Shown: in pieces, positions 60,594 through 64,000 of the stretch
Layout: the number at the start of each line of letters is the position of its first letter
Numbering within the stretch: position 1 is the stretch's first letter
Source of the DNA: JAOUJD01 sp963726405
Lineage (GTDB): Bacteria > Pseudomonadota > Gammaproteobacteria > Burkholderiales > Burkholderiaceae_F
Assembly (NCBI GenBank): GCA_963726405.1
Contig: CAVSCF010000014.1
Coordinates: 1 to 64,000, forward strand
Direction: 5' to 3'
DNA length: 64,000 bases
Notes under the pieces: model-generated
Database searches by the model: none
Seen by the model: only the letters and a program-made list of their open reading frames with translations
Told to the model about the DNA's origin: nothing
Position numbers and translations under genes: made by a program

Positions 60594-61565
60594 CTATTCG
60601 ACCGGCACGCCGCGCTTGTCGGCGAGCGCGCGGGCGCGGTCCGGGTAGTCGGTGATCAGCCCGTCGATCCGCAGGTCGAGCATCCGTTCGATGTCGCCGG
60701 GCTCGTTCACGGTCCAGGCGATGACGGCCAGTCCAAGAGCGTGTGCTTCGGCCACGAGTTCGGGCGTGAGGTTGCGCCAGAACGGCGACCAGGCCGAGCA
60801 TCCCGCCGCCCGGACGGTGCGCGGCAGCGAGCCGCCGAGATCGGCGCGGCGCAGGCCGTCGTGCCATGGCGAAGCGCCGCTCGCGTCCTCGCGCACCGTG
60901 TTCATGCCGCTCGATTCGATGGTGAGGCACACGGTGCGCACGGCGGGCATCACCCGCTTCAGTGCGCGCAGCGAGCGCCAGTCGAACGACTGGACGCTCA
61001 CCCGCTCCACGAGGCCGGCGTCGCGCACCGCGCGCGCCACGGCGTGCGCAAACTCCTCCGCCGACGCCGTTGGCACATCTGCGCCAGGGGTGAGCTTGGT
61101 TTCGAGATTGAAGCGGACGGGCCGGCCGCCCGGCGTGCGCGCGTCGCGCGCCAGAGCGAAGAGCTGCTCGAGCGTCGGCACACGCTCGCCGTCGACCGCG
61201 GTCTGGCGCGGCCACGACTTCGCGTACGGATGCGCCGGGTCGAGCCGGCCGACGTCATACGCCTGTAGTTCGGACGCCCGCATGGACCGGATCGCCGGAC
61301 CGTCCGTGGCCAGCCAGCGTCCGTCGGCCGTGCGAGTCAGCGCCGGATTGAGCCTGGGGTCGTGCGACAGCACCAGCACATCGTCGGCCGTCAGCGCGAG
61401 GTCGGTTTCGAGCGTGGTCACGCCGATGGCGAGTGCGGCGCGAAAAGCGGCCAGCGTGTTCTCGGGCGCGAGTCCGCGCGCCCCGCGATGGCCCTGCAGA
61501 TCCACGCCAGGGCCAGCCAACGCCACCGGGACGACGAGCAGGAACAGCAACGGGAACCAGTGCAT
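60594..61565 (-). CDS. Exported glycerophosphodiester phosphodiesterase
   Basis: 323 residues. Signal peptide MHWFPLLFLLVVPVALAG, then GDPD catalytic residues: LQGHRGARGLAPENTLAAFR, TTLETDLALTADDVLVLSHDP and FNLETKLTP, with VSVQSFDWRSLRALKRV, and the end VNEPGDIERMLDLRIDGLITDYPD. Splits glycerophosphodiesters into glycerol-3-phosphate and an alcohol in the periplasm. ATG at 61565 is chosen as the start of the signal peptide; the frame continues upstream into the broken GH2 gene. Confidence 0.93.
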   Translation of the reverse strand: MHWFPLLFLLVVPVALAGPGVDLQGHRGARGLAPENTLAAFRAALAIGVTTLETDLALTADDVLVLSHDPRLNPALTRTADGRWLATDGPAIRSMRASELQAYDVGRLDPAHPYAKSWPRQTAVDGERVPTLEQLFALARDARTPGGRPVRFNLETKLTPGADVPTASAEEFAHAVARAVRDAGLVERVSVQSFDWRSLRALKRVMPAVRTVCLTIESSGMNTVREDASGASPWHDGLRRADLGGSLPRTVRAAGCSAWSPFWRNLTPELVAEAHALGLAVIAWTVNEPGDIERMLDLRIDGLITDYPDRARALADKRGVPVE

Positions 61566-61594
61566 GGCTCCGCAAGGTAGCCGAGGCGGACGCG

Positions 61595-62176
61595 CCGAGG
61601 CAAGCGCCGCGCGGCGGACCGCTTCCACGTCGGCAGAGGCCTGCCGCCCGTTTCCGCCGTGCCACTCGACGGGATAGGGGTGCAGGCGGTGGTCGAGAAA
61701 CCGTTCGCTGGTGATCGGTGGTGCGGGTACCAGAGGCCGTGGAGTCCGCTGAAGCGGGTCGTCGTCGACGAAGACGGTGGGCATCTGCCGTCCCGAGGCT
61801 TCGAGCAGATCGGTGATGTCGGCCGAAAACGGCGTATGCCCGCCCTCGTGGGTGGCCGCCAGGCAGCCATTGACCCAGACCTACGCCGCGTAGTCGACGG
61901 CACAGAAGCGCAGGATCACGCGGTCGTCGACCCGCGGCAGGAAGAAGTCCCGCTGGTACCAGCAGGCGCGGTGAAAGTTGCGGTCGCCGCTTCCGCTTCC
62001 AATCGACTTCGGCGGATAGGGAACCAGGATGTGGAGCGGCCACGCGTGGATCTGGGAGGGCATCGAGAAAGCGCGCTCGTCGTCGTAACGGAAGCGCCAG
62101 TTGCCATTGAGCGAGATCCAGTCGGGATGCTGCCGTTGCGGCCGCGGGTAGGCAAAGTCCAACTCCATCCCCTCCA
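61595..62176 (-). pseudogene. Glycoside hydrolase family 2 N-terminal remnant
   Basis: Starts MEGMELDFAYPRPQRQHPDW at about 62176 and reads ISLNGNWRFRYDDERAFSMPS, PHILVPYPPKS-like, CWYQRDFFLPRV and ILRFCAVDYAA, then an in-frame TAG (about 61889-61891) where the family has an aromatic or other residue, and continues VWVNGCLAATHEGGHTPFS and DITDLLE. This is the sugar-binding jelly roll of a GH2 beta-galactosidase/glucuronidase-like protein. A frame change follows near VDDDP and the catalytic TIM barrel is missing; the frame runs into the GDPD gene. A decayed, truncated relic. Confidence 0.7.
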
Positions 62177-62296
62177 TTTGTCCGTTGGAGGAGACGCGGC
62201 GCAAGTTCCATTCCTGTCCGCCTCTCGGGAGCGTGCAGGCGGCAGGCGCGCGCAGGGGGCGCGGTAGCATCGCGGGTCCGTCCACCTCCCACGCTG

Positions 62297-63028
62297 ATGC
62301 ACCCTGCCCGCCCTACGCGGCTTGCCCTGATCGACGTGCTGCGCGGCCTTGCCGTCGCGCAGATGATCGTCTACCACTTCATCTACGACCTCAACTACTT
62401 CGGCTGGGTGAAGTTCCGGATGCTGGTCGATCAGCCATGGGTCGGCTGGCGCACGGCGATCGTCACTCAGTTCCTGCTGCTGGTCGGCATCAGCCTCGTG
62501 CTGCGGATGTCGTTCAAGCCGGGGCTCGGTGATTTCCTTCGGCGATGGGCCGAGGTGGCCGGCGCCGCGCTGGTGGTCTCCGCCGGAAGCTGGCTCGTGT
62601 TCGGGCCCCGCTTCATCTGGTTCGGCATCCTGCACTTCATCGCCGCCGCGCTGCTCCTCGTACGGCCACTGGTGCGGCTCGGCGCCTGGAACCTCGCGCT
62701 GGGCGCCGTGGCCCTCACCGCCGGCCTCTTGCTCGCCGACCCCGCCTTCAACGCGACCCCGGCGAACGTCATCGGATTCGTGACGAAGAAGCCGGCCACC
62801 GAGGACTACGTACCGCTCTTCCCGTGGATCGCCGCGGTACTCATCGGAGTCGGTCTTGGATCGCTATGGCAGCGCGCCGGATGGCGCGTGCCGTCCGTGC
62901 TGGCGCCGCTGGACGCCCATCCGCCGCGACTGCTCCAGCTGCTCGGCACCTGGGCGTTGACGGTCTACCTGGTCCATCAGCCCGTGCTGATGGGCGTGCT
63001 GATGCTGCTCAGGAAGGCCGGGCTGTAG
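62297..63028 (+). CDS. DUF1624 heparan-alpha-glucosaminide acetyltransferase-like membrane protein
   Basis: 243 residues with about seven membrane helices. The N-terminus RLALIDVLRGLAVAQMIVYHFIYD holds the family-defining Arg and His, then VGISLVLRMSF, GILHFIAAALLLVRPL, PLFPWIAAVLIGVGLG and the last helix TWALTVYLVHQPVLMGVLML. Members are acetyltransferase-like inner-membrane proteins; the bacterial function is unknown. Divergent from the GH2 remnant, convergent with the CDF gene (10-bp gap). Confidence 0.88.
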   Translation: MHPARPTRLALIDVLRGLAVAQMIVYHFIYDLNYFGWVKFRMLVDQPWVGWRTAIVTQFLLLVGISLVLRMSFKPGLGDFLRRWAEVAGAALVVSAGSWLVFGPRFIWFGILHFIAAALLLVRPLVRLGAWNLALGAVALTAGLLLADPAFNATPANVIGFVTKKPATEDYVPLFPWIAAVLIGVGLGSLWQRAGWRVPSVLAPLDAHPPRLLQLLGTWALTVYLVHQPVLMGVLMLLRKAGL

Positions 63029-63038
63029 GCAGCGGGGC

Positions 63039-63998
63039 TCAGCGGGTCCGCTGCTCGGCCCGTACCGCGACCGACGGCACGGGCGGTTCGCGCCGCAGCC
63101 ATTCCGGTTGCAGCGTGATGTGGTCGATCTTGAAGTCGCGCCGGAGCACCAGCCGCGCATGGTGCAGGATCACCGGCCAGCGCTCGATGTCGTCCACGAG
63201 GACGTGGGCCGATAGCGCTGACTTGCCCGGCACCATCGACCACACGTGCAGGTCGTGGACGGAAAGCACCCCCGGCAGCTGGGCCAGGGTGCCCCCCACG
63301 CGGCTGTAGTCGACGCCTTCGGGGACGCTGTCCAGCAGGACCAGCGTCGTTTCGCGCAGCACGCCGAACGTCGAACGCAGGATGAGGCCGCCGACCAGCA
63401 TCGACAGCAGCGGGTCGACCACCAGCGGGCCACCGAAGTAGATGATGATGCCCGCTGCGATCGCCGCGACCGATCCAAGCAGGTCGCCCATCACGTGGAT
63501 GAACGCGGAGCGCGTGTTGACGTTATCCCTGTCGCGCGAAAGCGACCACGCGACAAGGATGTTGACGGTCAGACCGACGAAGGCAATCGCGAAGACGCCG
63601 AGTCCCTTGACGGGCACCGGCGTGCTAATGCGGTCGAACGCCTCGACGAAGATCCACACCACGACCGCGAGCATCGCGATCGCGTTGACGAACGCCGCGA
63701 TCACCTCGACTCGCGCCAGGCCGAACGAGTGCCGGTCGGACACCGGGCGCCGGGCGATGATGTTCGCGGCGAGCGCGAACAGCAGCGCGGCGGAGTCGGT
63801 TGCCATGTGCCCCGCATCCGCGAGCAGCGCCAGCGATCCCGACCACAGCCCCCCGAACAGCTCGACCAGCGCGTAGCCGAAGGTCAGCGCGACCGCAATG
63901 CCGAGCGCATTGCTCCGCGCGGCGGGCGAGCGATGGCCGTAATGGCTGTCGCCGCGCCCGTGCTCGGTCAGATGGTTGTGACCATGCCCGGCGCTCAT
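63039..63998 (-). CDS. Cation diffusion facilitator (zinc/cobalt exporter)
   Basis: 319 residues, six membrane helices, moving Zn, Co or similar divalent cations out of the cytoplasm by proton exchange. The His-rich head is GHGHNHLTEHGRGDSHYGH; HMATDSAALLFALAANIIA carries the HxxxD site, its partner is FIHVMGDLLGSVAAIAAG with HxxxD, and the C-terminal cytoplasmic ferredoxin-like domain contains LSVHDLHVWSMVPGKSALSAHVL. ATG at 63998, two bases from the window end, so promoter and neighbours are not visible. Confidence 0.95.
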   Translation of the reverse strand: MSAGHGHNHLTEHGRGDSHYGHRSPAARSNALGIAVALTFGYALVELFGGLWSGSLALLADAGHMATDSAALLFALAANIIARRPVSDRHSFGLARVEVIAAFVNAIAMLAVVVWIFVEAFDRISTPVPVKGLGVFAIAFVGLTVNILVAWSLSRDRDNVNTRSAFIHVMGDLLGSVAAIAAGIIIYFGGPLVVDPLLSMLVGGLILRSTFGVLRETTLVLLDSVPEGVDYSRVGGTLAQLPGVLSVHDLHVWSMVPGKSALSAHVLVDDIERWPVILHHARLVLRRDFKIDHITLQPEWLRREPPVPSVAVRAEQRTR

Positions 63999-64000
63999 CG

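Noticed and set aside
1..64000. Insertion sequences, prophage, rRNA or CRISPR-Cas
   Set aside because: No transposase, integrase, phage structural or Cas motifs were seen in the translations, and no rRNA sequence was recognised.

Overview
The window is GC-rich (roughly two-thirds G+C) chromosomal DNA of a Gram-negative bacterium, most likely a betaproteobacterium of the Burkholderiales type. The evidence is its housekeeping gene blocks: cysS-alkA-accA-tilS-lysC next to tRNA genes, a TPR protein-ppiA-ppiB-lpxH operon, cysE/trmJ/suhB/mutS, bamC-dapA, and pyrG-kdsA-DUF1330-eno-ftsB. I saw no rRNA, CRISPR array, prophage or insertion sequence. The taxonomic call is inference from gene content and order.

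Region 1 (1-8.4 kb, minus strand) is a beta-1,3-glucan (laminarin-type) utilization locus. It holds a LacI-family repressor, then a GH1 beta-glucosidase, a GH16 laminarinase, three GH17 beta-1,3-glucanase-like proteins and a GPH-type sugar symporter. A promoter with a perfect -35 box and a perfect 14-bp LacI-type palindrome lie upstream of the enzymes, and a degenerate copy of the palindrome lies in front of lacI. None of the glycosidases shows a signal peptide. All six structural genes in the first 6.6 kb carry single-base frameshifts (about 17 in total), while nearly everything after them reads cleanly.

Region 2 (8.7-31.5 kb) is core metabolism and maintenance: tRNA-Arg, tRNA-Ser, lysC, tilS, accA, a 3-methyladenine DNA glycosylase, cysS, the TPR/peptidyl-prolyl isomerase/lpxH operon, cysE, trmJ, suhB, mutS, an FKBP, a RoxA-like ribosomal oxygenase, a small Pro/Ala lipoprotein, an MBL hydrolase, bamC, dapA, a methyltransferase, trpS, an M50 protease and a YciO-like protein.

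Region 3 (31.5-45.5 kb) is richer in accessory genes. It has a PHP phosphoesterase, an alpha/beta hydrolase, an acyl-CoA synthetase, an isochorismatase, a MaoC protein coupled to a tandem pair of unrecognised paralogues, and a DUF455 protein. A coenzyme-B12 mutase locus follows: a divergent GntR/FCD regulator, the small B12 subunit, a fused acyl-CoA ligase-MeaB GTPase, and a large subunit with the Ile90/Asp117 signature of 2-hydroxyisobutyryl-CoA mutase. After it come a tandem gamma-carbonic-anhydrase fusion with a split histidine triad, and hslO.

Region 4 (45.5-64 kb) holds a glycine-zipper protein and an M20 amidohydrolase. Next is a divergent pair of an iron alcohol dehydrogenase and an acyl-ACP-reductase-like protein, both with lysine/arginine/alanine-rich tails. 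Then come a PagP palmitoyltransferase with an extra C-terminal beta-barrel, a lipoprotein, ppk2, an SAF-type oxidoreductase, the pyrG-kdsA-eno-ftsB operon, a glycerophosphodiester phosphodiesterase, a broken GH2 gene, a DUF1624 membrane protein and a CDF metal exporter.

Several genes (roxA, the M20 hydrolase, DUF455, PHP, M50) have a -10-like hexamer 6-8 nt before the start codon, which suggests leaderless transcripts. The strongest leads for something new are the ligase-MeaB fusion, the split-triad gamma-CA fusion, the tailed reductase/dehydrogenase pair and the PagP-barrel fusion.
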